Source: Streptomyces antimicrobicus (GTDB taxonomy: Bacteria > Actinomycetota > Actinomycetes > Streptomycetales > Streptomycetaceae). Taken from it: DNA of 46,141 bases. The notes beneath the pieces are model-generated. The model was not told the origin of the DNA. It saw only the letters and a program-made list of their open reading frames with translations, and searched no databases. Shown here piece after piece: positions 31,941-39,381 of the stretch (position 1 is its first letter; the number at the start of each line of letters is the position of its first letter). Location: positions 1 through 46,141 of the forward strand of contig NZ_JAJAUY010000037.1 in the NCBI RefSeq assembly GCF_020532625.1. Reading direction: 5' to 3'. The translations under genes and the position numbers were made by a program.

Positions 31941-32873
31941 ATGATGGTCCCCGCCGTTCTCCTGCTGCTCGGCGCCCTGACCGCGATGGTCGCCCCCCGT
32001 CTGCTGGCCCGTGCCGACTGGCCCGAACGCGAACCCGTGGTCGCGCTGTGGATGTGGCAGTGCGTGGTGGCCGCGGTGCTGCTGTGCCTGGGACTGTCGA
32101 TGCTGCTCAGTGCGGCGGCGGCGTGGCAGGCGGTGCGGGGCCGGCTGTTCGCCACCGCCCCGCACGGGGTGGTCGAGGCGTACGCGCTCGGCGCGGGCGG
32201 GCCGTGGGCGGCCGGCACGGCGGTGGTGCTGGCCGGCGGCGCGGTGTGGAGCGGGGCGATGCTGACCCGCGAGGTGCTGCGGGCCCGCGCCCGGCGCGCG
32301 GCGCGACGGACCGAACTCCTGGTGCGCGCACCGCTGCTGCCCGGCGAGGACCCGGGCGGCGAGCGGCTGGTGCTGCTGGAGGGCGAGCGGCCCGACGCGT
32401 GGTGGCTGCCGGGCCCGGCACCTCAGTTGGTGGTGACGACGGCCGCGCTGCGCCGGCTCAAGGGGCGCCAGCTGGACGCCGTCCTGGCCCACGAGCAGGG
32501 GCACGCGGCGGCGCGGCACGACTGGCTGCTGCACTGCTCGCGGGCGCTCGCCGGCGGGTTCCCGCAGGTGCCGGTGTTCGCCGCGTTCGAGGCGCAGATG
32601 CACCGGCTGGTCGAGCTGGCGGCCGACGACGTGGCCTCGCGGCGGTTCGGCCGGCTCACGGTCGCGCTGGCGCTCGTCGGACTCAACGAGGACCGCGGGG
32701 TGTTCGGGCCGTGCGCCCCGGCGGACCACCATGTGCCGCAGCGCGTACGGCGGCTGCTCGCGGCCACCCCGCGGTTGTCCGCCGGGCGGCGGCTGCGGGT
32801 GGCGGCGCTGGCCACGCTGGTTCCGGCGGTGCCGCTGCTGGTGGCGTTCGTCCCGGGGCTGCGGGCGCTGTAG
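31941..32873 (+). CDS. M56 family membrane metallopeptidase
   Basis: A 310-residue BlaR1/MecR1-type zinc peptidase without the penicillin-sensor domain. ATG 31941 or 31944 are both possible. Hydrophobic segments near residues 1-20, 38-60 and 85-110 precede the cytosolic peptidase domain, with HEQGH (184-188) and the glutamate ligand E225 in ELAADD. A final hydrophobic helix ends the protein. Such proteins usually cleave a BlaI-type repressor, but no BlaI gene is present here, so the substrate is encoded elsewhere. The DUF5134 gene lies 147 bases upstream in the same direction. Confidence 0.9.
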   Translation: MMVPAVLLLLGALTAMVAPRLLARADWPEREPVVALWMWQCVVAAVLLCLGLSMLLSAAAAWQAVRGRLFATAPHGVVEAYALGAGGPWAAGTAVVLAGGAVWSGAMLTREVLRARARRAARRTELLVRAPLLPGEDPGGERLVLLEGERPDAWWLPGPAPQLVVTTAALRRLKGRQLDAVLAHEQGHAAARHDWLLHCSRALAGGFPQVPVFAAFEAQMHRLVELAADDVASRRFGRLTVALALVGLNEDRGVFGPCAPADHHVPQRVRRLLAATPRLSAGRRLRVAALATLVPAVPLLVAFVPGLRAL

Positions 32874-32956
32874 CCGCCGTGCGGGGCGGGGCCGGCGCGG
32901 GCGCGGCGGCGGACGGGTCCGCGGTCGGGACGTCCGAGGGTGCGAGGATCCAAGGC

Positions 32957-33610
32957 ATGCACAGCCGTCCCGTACGCCTCACCGCCCTCGTCAGCACCGT
33001 GCTCGCCGTCGTCCTGACCGTGCTGGTCGTCCTGCGCCCACGGGCTCTGCTCACCGCCGACGCGCGGATCGCCGAGATTCTGCACGCCCACGCGGTGGCG
33101 CATCCCGGCTGGGTGGCCGTGGTGCGGGTGCTCAGCGACTGGGTGTGGGACCCGTGGACCATGCGCGTCCTGGCCGCCCTCGCCGTGGCGTGGCTGCTGC
33201 TGCGCGGGCAGCGCGAGCTCGCCGTCCGCTGGCTCGCTGCGACGGTCGCGGCCGCGCTGGTGTCGCAGGGGCTGAAGGCGCTGGTGGGGCGGCCGCGACC
33301 GCTGTGGCCGGACCCGGTGGCCTCCGCCGAGTACGCGGCGTACCCGTCGGGCCATGCCCTGACGGCGGCGGCGGTGTGCGTGCTGCTGCTGGCGCTGTTC
33401 CCCCGTTCCCGCCCGGTCCGGCTCGCGGTGGTGGTCTCGGTCGTGGGGGTCGGCCTGACCCGGATCTACCTGGGGGTGCACTGGTCGTCCGACGTGGTGG
33501 GCGGCTGGCTGCTGGGCACGGTGGTGGCACTGGTCGCGCTCGGCGGGGCACGGCGGCCGGCCCCGGTCGAGGTGCCCTCTTCTCCCGCGGCCGGACAACC
33601 GCGATCCTGA
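32957..33610 (+). CDS. PAP2 family phosphatase
   Basis: A 217-residue integral membrane phosphatase, probably acting on lipid phosphates such as phosphatidic acid or undecaprenyl pyrophosphate on the outer leaflet. The three motifs are complete: K107-x6-R114-P115 (KALVGRPRP), PSGH (130-133), and R169-x5-H175-x3-D179 (TRIYLGVHWSSD). About five or six membrane helices are seen. ATG 32957 lacks a clear ribosome site. A 12-bp tandem repeat begins right after its stop codon. Confidence 0.92.
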   Translation: MHSRPVRLTALVSTVLAVVLTVLVVLRPRALLTADARIAEILHAHAVAHPGWVAVVRVLSDWVWDPWTMRVLAALAVAWLLLRGQRELAVRWLAATVAAALVSQGLKALVGRPRPLWPDPVASAEYAAYPSGHALTAAAVCVLLLALFPRSRPVRLAVVVSVVGVGLTRIYLGVHWSSDVVGGWLLGTVVALVALGGARRPAPVEVPSSPAAGQPRS

Positions 33611-33684
33611 TGCGGGTCCGCTCACAGGTTCGCCCGCACGTTCGCCCGCAGATTCGTTCGTGGATTCGTCCGCAGGTTCGCTCA
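33611..33684. repeat. 12-bp-period tandem repeat, about six copies
   Basis: TTCG occurs at 33629, 33641, 33653, 33665 and 33677, exactly 12 bases apart, with a TCCG variant at 33617. Typical unit cgcaggttcgcc. The array begins at the PAP2 stop codon and ends about 40 bases before the next gene. Confidence 0.9.
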
Positions 33685-33725
33685 CGGTCCGCCACTCGCC
33701 CGTACGGTGCCCCCGGGAGGCCGCC

Positions 33726-34592
33726 ATGCCCATGCTCGTGATCGAGGGAAGCTTCCGGGTCCTGGGGGCCCGGCCGGACGGGGACTCGGTGCGGTTCGTG
33801 CCGGACGACCCGGCCCACTGGGACCTCGTCCCCGGTCCGCACCCGGTGCGCCGCAACAAGGCCGGCTCGGCCCAGCTGCGCCTGGACGGCATCGACGCCC
33901 TGGAGACGCACTACGTGCCGGCGCACGGCGCCGAGCTGCACCAGCCGCCCCCGTACGCCGAGGCGGCGGCGGACGAGCTGATCCGCTGGCTCGGCTTCCT
34001 GTCGGTGCTGCGCGACGCCCACGGCACCGTCAGCTCCGCCGAGCCCGCCGCCGTCCCCGGCTACGTCCTGACCCGCGGCGCCGACGTCAACGGCCGCTGC
34101 GTGGCCCTCGCCGGACGCGGCCCGGCCCCCGCGCCGAGCGGGAGCGCGCTCCACGTGGACGTGCCCCTGCTGCGCCAGACCGCCAACGTCCACCAGCTGC
34201 GGCGGGGGCTCGCCTACCCGACGTACTACACCAAGCTCTACGTCGACCTGCGCGAGGAGATGACGGCGGCTGTGGCCGCGGCGCGCCAGGAGGGGCTCGG
34301 GGTGTGGCCGCTGGACCAGACCCTGAGCGGCGCCAAGATCGACGGGCTGGCGTCGCTGAGCGAGAGCACGGTGGTGCTGCCGAAGCTGTTCCGGCGGCTG
34401 GCCGACTACCTGACGCTGGGGGCGGGCGATCCGTCGCTCGGGGGGTTCGGGGCGTTCCTGGACCAGCGGGCCGACCGGGTGCTGGTGCTCCCGCGCGGCC
34501 AGTTCACGGGGCTGTCCACGGTGGTGGAGGTGGACGGGCAGAGCGTGCGGCTGAGCGTGCCGCCGGAGGACCTGGTCTTCGAGGAACGCTGA
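33726..34592 (+). CDS. Staphylococcal-nuclease-like (SNase) domain protein
   Basis: A 288-residue protein. ATG 33726 follows GGAGG. The N-terminal half carries the SNase pattern: PDGDSVRF with D20 (equivalent to catalytic Asp21), then L-R52-L-D-G-I-D57-A-L-E60, matching Arg35, Asp40 and Glu43 of the staphylococcal enzyme. The later segment LREEMTAAVAAARQEGLGVWPLD resembles the end of the SNase barrel. A long insertion separates these parts and a C-terminal ~90-residue extension follows. There is no signal peptide, so it acts inside the cell on unknown nucleic acid. A hairpin terminator follows. Confidence 0.75.
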   Translation: MPMLVIEGSFRVLGARPDGDSVRFVPDDPAHWDLVPGPHPVRRNKAGSAQLRLDGIDALETHYVPAHGAELHQPPPYAEAAADELIRWLGFLSVLRDAHGTVSSAEPAAVPGYVLTRGADVNGRCVALAGRGPAPAPSGSALHVDVPLLRQTANVHQLRRGLAYPTYYTKLYVDLREEMTAAVAAARQEGLGVWPLDQTLSGAKIDGLASLSESTVVLPKLFRRLADYLTLGAGDPSLGGFGAFLDQRADRVLVLPRGQFTGLSTVVEVDGQSVRLSVPPEDLVFEER

Positions 34593-34622
34593 GCGGCCCG
34601 GGCGTACCGGAGCATGCCGAGA

Positions 34623-34661
34623 CCGGTGTTGAGGCGATCCCCCGCGTCGCCCCAACACCGG
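34623..34661 (+). terminator. Hairpin terminator of the SNase-like gene
   Basis: CCGGTGTTGAGGCGA (34623-34637) pairs with TCGCCCCAACACCGG (34647-34661) in 14 of 15 positions; nine-base loop. Confidence 0.75.
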
Positions 34662-34678
34662 AATCCTGCGCTGAGTAT

Positions 34679-34695
34679 ATTGGCTGCGAGCCAGT
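34679..34695. promoter_or_regulatory. Candidate TetR operator
   Basis: TGGCT-GCG-AGCCA (34681-34693) with partly symmetrical flanks lies directly before the TetR ribosome site and overlaps the probable transcription start (AGTATATT just upstream). Confidence 0.45.
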
Positions 34696-34711
34696 CAACG
34701 CAGGAGTAAGC

Positions 34712-35344
34712 ATGTCCCCGCGCAGCGCATCGGTCAATGAAGAATTGCGGAGACGCTCGCGGGAGCGGCTCCTCCAGGCGACCGTGGAGCTCGTGGCCGA
34801 ACGCGGGTACGAGGCGACCACCCTGGGTGACATCGCCGAACGGGCCGGCGCCGCCCGCGGACTGGTCTCGTACTACTTCCCCGGCAAGCGCCAGCTGCTG
34901 CAGTCGGCCGTGCACCGGTTGATGCACCGCACCCTGCGGGCGGCCCTGGAGCGCGAGCCGCTCCCCTCGGGGGCGGACGCCGGCCGGGAGCTGCTGGCCC
35001 GGGCGGTCGACGCCGTCCTGGGCCTGGCCCGCGACCAGCCGCTGCTCCTGCGCACGCACATGGCGGGCATCCTCCAGGCCGAGGGCTTCGTGCAGTGCCC
35101 GGAGCAGCAGCGGCTGGCCGAACTGCTGTGGGAGACCCTCTCCCGCTACGGCAGCACGGACGTGGACACCGACTACCCGATGCTGCGGGCGCTGCTGATG
35201 GGCGCGGTGTTCGCCCTCCTGCTGCCCGGTGCGCCGATGCCGCTCGCGCGGCTGCGGGCCGAGCTGTTCCAGCGCTACGGGCTGGACTGGGAGCTGGGTG
35301 TCCCGCCGGACGGCGCACCGCCCGGCGGAACGTCACTCCTCTGA
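34712..35344 (+). CDS. TetR/AcrR family transcriptional regulator
   Basis: A 210-residue regulator. ATG 34712 follows AGGAG. The DNA-binding domain spans ~15-60: RERLLQATVELVAERGYEATTLGDIAERAGAARG is followed by LVSYYFPGKRQLL, a textbook TetR helix-turn-helix. The ligand-binding helices have no recognisable specificity. It probably represses itself through the dyad at its start. No transporter or enzyme is immediately divergent, so its other targets are open: the SNase-like gene upstream is on the same strand and the LVIVD gene downstream is convergent. Confidence 0.92.
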   Translation: MSPRSASVNEELRRRSRERLLQATVELVAERGYEATTLGDIAERAGAARGLVSYYFPGKRQLLQSAVHRLMHRTLRAALEREPLPSGADAGRELLARAVDAVLGLARDQPLLLRTHMAGILQAEGFVQCPEQQRLAELLWETLSRYGSTDVDTDYPMLRALLMGAVFALLLPGAPMPLARLRAELFQRYGLDWELGVPPDGAPPGGTSLL

Positions 35345-35379
35345 GGGCGGGGCCGTCGGCTCCCCGGACCCCACCGGGC

Positions 35380-36831
35380 TCAGTGGTACTCGGGCTGCGA
35401 CTGCACGTTCAGCCGGTCCAGCCACACCCACTTCGCCGGCGCGGTGCGCCAGTCGTCGAGCCTGAGCACGTCGAGGCCCTTGACGATGTCGTTCGAGTAG
35501 ATGTGGCCGTTGTAGTAGTACGCCGACCAGGACCCGCCCAGGCTCAGGGTGTCCGTGGTGAGCGGGCCGCGCTCGAAGTAGGCGATCTCCTGGGGCCGGG
35601 TGGAGTCGGTGAAGTCCCAGACCGAGACCCCGCCCTGGTACCAGGCCTGGACCATGATGTCGCGGCCGCCGCCGACCGGGACCAGGGAACCGTTGTGGGC
35701 GACGCAGTTCTCGGTGTCGGCCTGGTGGCGCGGGATCTTGAAGTAGCTGCGGAAGACCAGTTTGCGCTGGTCACCGCGGCCCTGGATCTCGTAGATGCCG
35801 TCGGCGCCGCGGTGGGGTCCGGTGGCCTCGTTGCAGGTGGCGCCGCCACCGCCGCCGAGTTCGTCGGTGAACACCACCTTGTCGGCGCGCTCGTTGAAGG
35901 TGGCCGAGTGCCAGAAGGCGAAGTTCACGTTGTCCTGCACCCGGTCGATGACGCGGGGCTGCTCGGGCCGGCTGATGTCGAAGAGGATGCCGTCGCCCAT
36001 GCAGGCGCCGGCGGCCAGGTCCTTCGAGGGCAGCACGGTGATGTCGTGGCAGCCGGTGGTCTTCGACACCCCCGGGTTGGTGGGCGCGCCGGGGTTGCCG
36101 CCGTCGGGGAAGAGGACCGGGAAGGCGACCACGGCGGCCTGCTCGGGCGTCCTGCGGGGCACCTTGACGACGGAGATGCCGTCGTGCGGCGGCCGGCAGT
36201 CGGGATAGGCCTCGTTCGGGGAGTACGAGGAGACGTAGAGGTAGAGGTCCCGGTCGCCGGGGACCAGGGTGTGCGTGTGGGAACCGCAGGCTGTCTCGAC
36301 GGACTTGATGTACTTGGGGTTCTTCTTGTCCTTGATGTCGAAGATCTTGATGCCTTCCCACGACGACTTCTCGGTCGCGGGCTGGGAGATGCTGTTGCAG
36401 GAGTCGTCGCTGCGCGAGGAGTCGGTGGAGAGGAAGAGCAGGTCGCCGGAGACCGAGATGTCGTTCTGGCCACCGGGGCAGAGCACGGTCGTGACCGTCT
36501 TGGGGGCCTTGGGGTCGGCGATGTCGTAGATGGTGAAGCCGTTGTAGTTGCCGGCGTAGGCGTACCGGCCCTGGAAGGCCAGGTCGGTGTTGATGCGCTC
36601 CGGGTCGGGGCTCGGGACCGTGGTCAGGTGCTTGACGTTCGGGCTGTGGACGATCTGGTCCTGCCCGGGTGAACCGGTCGCGGACCGGGCGCCGGGGGTG
36701 ATCCGCAGGTCGCCGGGGTCGGGTGTGGCGGCCGCGGGTCCGGCGGCCAGCAGGGTGGCGAGGAGTCCGGCCGCGGTCGCGGCCACCCCCAGGCTCCTGC
36801 GTCGCACCCGGTGGGGGTGGGAAGTCGTCAC
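35380..36831 (-). CDS. Secreted LVIVD-repeat beta-propeller protein
   Basis: A 483-residue exported protein. GTG 36831 follows GGGAGAG. A signal peptide with twin arginines (HRVRRRSLGVAATAAGLLATLLAAG, cleavage after AAA near residue 35) precedes a beta-propeller built of LVIVD-type blades: YAYAGNYNGFTIYDIADPKAPKTV, then GIKIFDIKDKKNPKYI and GVSVWDFTDSTRPQEI. Six or more cysteines suggest disulfides. HSATFNERADKVVFTDELGGGGG is a conserved core. Its divergent neighbour is a DUF305 lipoprotein, a partnership seen often in actinobacteria, so both probably act outside the membrane, perhaps in metal or redox handling. Confidence 0.9.
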   Translation of the reverse strand: MTTSHPHRVRRRSLGVAATAAGLLATLLAAGPAAATPDPGDLRITPGARSATGSPGQDQIVHSPNVKHLTTVPSPDPERINTDLAFQGRYAYAGNYNGFTIYDIADPKAPKTVTTVLCPGGQNDISVSGDLLFLSTDSSRSDDSCNSISQPATEKSSWEGIKIFDIKDKKNPKYIKSVETACGSHTHTLVPGDRDLYLYVSSYSPNEAYPDCRPPHDGISVVKVPRRTPEQAAVVAFPVLFPDGGNPGAPTNPGVSKTTGCHDITVLPSKDLAAGACMGDGILFDISRPEQPRVIDRVQDNVNFAFWHSATFNERADKVVFTDELGGGGGATCNEATGPHRGADGIYEIQGRGDQRKLVFRSYFKIPRHQADTENCVAHNGSLVPVGGGRDIMVQAWYQGGVSVWDFTDSTRPQEIAYFERGPLTTDTLSLGGSWSAYYYNGHIYSNDIVKGLDVLRLDDWRTAPAKWVWLDRLNVQSQPEYH

Positions 36832-36850
36832 GGTGCTCTCCCTGGGGTAC

Positions 36851-36869
36851 GTCTGGAGTACGTGCAGAC
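36851..36869. promoter_or_regulatory. Dyad in the LVIVD/DUF305 divergent promoter
   Basis: GTCTG and CAGAC flank nine bases (gagtacgtg) in the 59-base space between the two start codons, in the -35 region of the DUF305 gene. Confidence 0.35.
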
Positions 36870-36877
36870 CCGGGCAG

Positions 36878-36883
36878 TATCTT
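36878..36883 (+). promoter_or_regulatory. Putative -10 element of the DUF305 gene
   Basis: TATCTT ends seven bases before ATG 36891 and there is no ribosome site, suggesting a leaderless mRNA. Confidence 0.4.
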
Positions 36884-36890
36884 CCTTTTC

Positions 36891-37544
36891 ATGGACATGG
36901 CAAAAGGGTTACTGCGGCCAACCGCGTTCGCGGGCGTCGTCGTCTCGCTCGTCCTGGTCCTGGCCGGCTGTCAGGACGGCGACGGCCCGGACGCCGCCGC
37001 GGACGGCCGGCCGGTGGTGATCGCCCCCGGGCGTCCCGGCGAGGACGCGCGCACGCTCTCGCCCGAGCAGGCCGCGAAGGAACGCCCTGACGACAGCCCC
37101 AACGCGGCCGACCACGGCTACGTGCGGCACATGATCGAGCACCACCGGCAGGCGCTGACCATGACGGCCCTGGCCCCGGACCGGGCCTCGGGCGACGCCG
37201 TCAAGCGGCTCGCGGAACGGATCTCGGCGGCCCAGAAGCCGGAGATCGGGGCCATGGAAGGGTGGCTGGCCAAGCACCCCGCGCCCGCCGCCGCAGCGGG
37301 CGGGCACGACCACCACGCGATGCCCGGGATGGCCACCGAGCAGCAGCTCAAGGAGCTCTCCGAGGCCCGGGGCGCCGCCTTCGACCGGCTCTTCCTGACC
37401 CTGATGATCGCCCACCACGAGGGCGCCCTGAAGATGGCCGGCGAGGTACTGGCGGGCGGCAACAACGTCACCGTCGAGGAGATGGCGAACGACGTGGTGG
37501 TGCAGCAGACGGCCGAGATCCACCGGATGCGCGCGATGGGCTGA
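36891..37544 (+). CDS. DUF305 family lipoprotein
   Basis: A 217-residue lipoprotein. The lipobox VLAGC puts the lipid-bearing cysteine at residue 27. The mature part is two four-helix-bundle halves typical of DUF305: GYVRHMIEHHRQALTMTALA and LTLMIAHHEGALKMAGE, each with paired histidines and methionines that could bind copper or another metal. A His-rich linker (GGHDHHAMPGM) joins them. It is divergent from the LVIVD propeller; both would meet on the cell surface. Metal binding is inference from residue content. Confidence 0.9.
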   Translation: MDMAKGLLRPTAFAGVVVSLVLVLAGCQDGDGPDAAADGRPVVIAPGRPGEDARTLSPEQAAKERPDDSPNAADHGYVRHMIEHHRQALTMTALAPDRASGDAVKRLAERISAAQKPEIGAMEGWLAKHPAPAAAAGGHDHHAMPGMATEQQLKELSEARGAAFDRLFLTLMIAHHEGALKMAGEVLAGGNNVTVEEMANDVVVQQTAEIHRMRAMG

Positions 37545-37597
37545 CGCCGGCAGGGGCAGGTGCCATCCTGGGAACCAACGTGGTGAGGAGCTCCGCC

Positions 37598-38950
37598 ATG
37601 CTTCGTGTCGCCGTCGTCGGATCCGGGCCCAGCGGGGTCTACGCCGCCCAGGCGCTGGTCACGCAGCGCGAGGTGCCCGGGGTCCGGGTGGACGTGCTGG
37701 ACCGCCTCCCGTGCCCGTACGGGCTGGTGCGCTACGGCGTGGCCCCCGACCACGAGAAGATCAAGTCGCTCCAGGGCAATCTGCGCGGGGTGCTGGAGGA
37801 CGAGCGCATCCGCTTCCTCGGCCATGTCGAGGTCGGCGGACCGGAGCTGAGCACGGCACGGCTGCGGGAGCTGTACCACGCGGTGGTGTACTGCGTGGGG
37901 GCCGCCCGCGACCGCACCCTGGGCATCCCCGGCGAGGACCTGGCCGGGGTGCACTCGGCGACCTCGTTCGTCTCCTGGTACAGCGCCCACCCCGACGCCG
38001 AGGACGAGGCGTTCGGGCTGTCCCGGGTGCACGCGGCGGTGGTGGTCGGGGCGGGCAACGTCGCCGTGGACGTGACCCGCGTCCTGGCTCGCGGCGCCGC
38101 CGAGCTCGCCCCCACCGACATGCCGCACGGGGCACTGAACGCCCTGGCCGGCAGTGCCGTGCGCCGGGTGGAGATGGTGGCCCGGCGCGGGCCCTCGCAG
38201 GGCAAGTTCACCACCAAGGAGCTGCGCGAGCTGGGCACCCTGCCGGGCGTCGCCGTCGACGTGGACCCGGCCGAACTGGCCCTGGACCCGGCGTACACCG
38301 ACCCGGCGGCCGTTCTGCCCGCCGGGAACCGGCGCAACGTGGAGGTGCTGCGCGGCTGGGCGGAGCAGGGCCCGCGGGACGCGGAGCGGCGGATCGCCCT
38401 GCGGTTCTTCCTGCGTCCGGTCGAAGTGCTCGGCGACGGGGCCGGGCGGGCCGCCGCGGTGCGGTTCGAGCGGACCGTGCCGGACGGGCGCGGCGGGGTG
38501 CGGGGCACCGGGACGTACGAGGACGTCGAGGCGCAGCTGGTGCTGCGTTCGGTCGGGTACCTGGGGGTGCCGCTGCCGGGACTGCCCTTCGACCCGGCGA
38601 CCGGGACCGTGCCGCACGCCGCGGGCCGGGTGGTCCGCGACGGGCGGGTGTCGGTCGGCGAGTACGTGGCGGGCTGGATCAAGCGCGGGCCGACCGGGGT
38701 GATCGGCACCAACCGGCCGTGCGCCAAGGAGACCGCCTCCTCCCTGCTCCAGGACGCCGGCGCGCTGGCCCGGCGCGACCTGCCGGACGAGCCGCTGGAG
38801 GCCCTCCGGGCGGCCGGGCTGCGGCCCGTCACGTGGCCGGGATGGCTGGCGATCGAGTCGGCCGAGCGGGAACTGGGCCGGACCCTGGGACGGGGCTCGG
38901 TGAAGATCCCGGACTGGCCGGGGCTGCTGGGCGCTGCGGGCGCGTCGTAG
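37598..38950 (+). CDS. FAD-dependent ferredoxin-NADP+ reductase, FprA/adrenodoxin reductase type
   Basis: A 450-residue flavoprotein. ATG 37598 follows GAGGAG. The FAD motif VAVVGSGPSGVYAAQAL starts at residue 4; PYGLVRYGVAPDHEKIK is the adrenodoxin-reductase signature; VVVGAGNVAVDVTRVLAR is the NADPH-binding motif; and GWIKRGPTGVIGTNRPCAKET is the conserved C-terminal FAD contact. It moves electrons between NADPH and a ferredoxin, typically to serve cytochrome P450s. No ferredoxin or P450 gene is adjacent. It is 53 bases after the DUF305 gene, on the same strand. Confidence 0.93.
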   Translation: MLRVAVVGSGPSGVYAAQALVTQREVPGVRVDVLDRLPCPYGLVRYGVAPDHEKIKSLQGNLRGVLEDERIRFLGHVEVGGPELSTARLRELYHAVVYCVGAARDRTLGIPGEDLAGVHSATSFVSWYSAHPDAEDEAFGLSRVHAAVVVGAGNVAVDVTRVLARGAAELAPTDMPHGALNALAGSAVRRVEMVARRGPSQGKFTTKELRELGTLPGVAVDVDPAELALDPAYTDPAAVLPAGNRRNVEVLRGWAEQGPRDAERRIALRFFLRPVEVLGDGAGRAAAVRFERTVPDGRGGVRGTGTYEDVEAQLVLRSVGYLGVPLPGLPFDPATGTVPHAAGRVVRDGRVSVGEYVAGWIKRGPTGVIGTNRPCAKETASSLLQDAGALARRDLPDEPLEALRAAGLRPVTWPGWLAIESAERELGRTLGRGSVKIPDWPGLLGAAGAS

Positions 38951-38975
38951 CGGAGCCGGGCGACCGGTCGCGTGC

Positions 38976-39323
38976 CTACGGCGCCAGCCGGGCCTCCTCG
39001 GCGGCGGCGGCGGTGAGCACGCTGTCGAGGAGGCCCGGGAAGAGCGTGTCGAGGTCGGTGCGGCGCAGGCCGTTCATCTTGGCCGTGCCGCGGTAGGTCT
39101 GACGTACGACACCGCACTCGCGCAGCACCCGGAAGTGGTGCGTGGTGGTCGACTTCGTCACCGGCAGCTCGAAGTGCGAGCAGGACAACTCGTCCTCGCT
39201 GTCGGCCAGTTCCCGGACGATCACCAGCCGGACCGGGTCGGAGAGGGCGTGCAGGACGCCCTCGAGCCGGATGTCGGCGGGCTCGGGATGGGGGAGGGTG
39301 CGGGCCGCCTCACGTTCCGTCAT
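38976..39323 (-). CDS. ArsR-family regulator linked to the old yellow enzyme
   Basis: A 115-residue winged-helix regulator. ATG 39323 follows GGAG. The core reads LHALSDPVRLVIVRELA, then the recognition region VTKSTTTHHFRVLRECGVV and the wing RGTAKMNGLRRTDLD. The metal-binding box of ArsR/SmtB proteins is absent, but two cysteines are present, C48 in ELSCSHF and C70 in RECGVV. It lies 58 bases behind the old yellow enzyme gene in one operon. This mirrors the CyeR-Cye1 pair of Corynebacterium glutamicum, where an ArsR protein senses thiol stress. It probably represses the operon via the upstream TACGAGA array. Confidence 0.9.
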   Translation of the reverse strand: MTEREAARTLPHPEPADIRLEGVLHALSDPVRLVIVRELADSEDELSCSHFELPVTKSTTTHHFRVLRECGVVRQTYRGTAKMNGLRRTDLDTLFPGLLDSVLTAAAAEEARLAP

Positions 39324-39381
39324 GTGCTGTGCTCCGCTCGCTCGGTGGTCTGTCCCCTCCCCCATGGTACGAAGTGCCGGT

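Noticed and set aside
33611..33684. Possible origin-type iterons
   Set aside because: The 12-base units are tandem, but no Rep gene or AT-rich unwinding region is near, and the neighbours are ordinary chromosomal genes.
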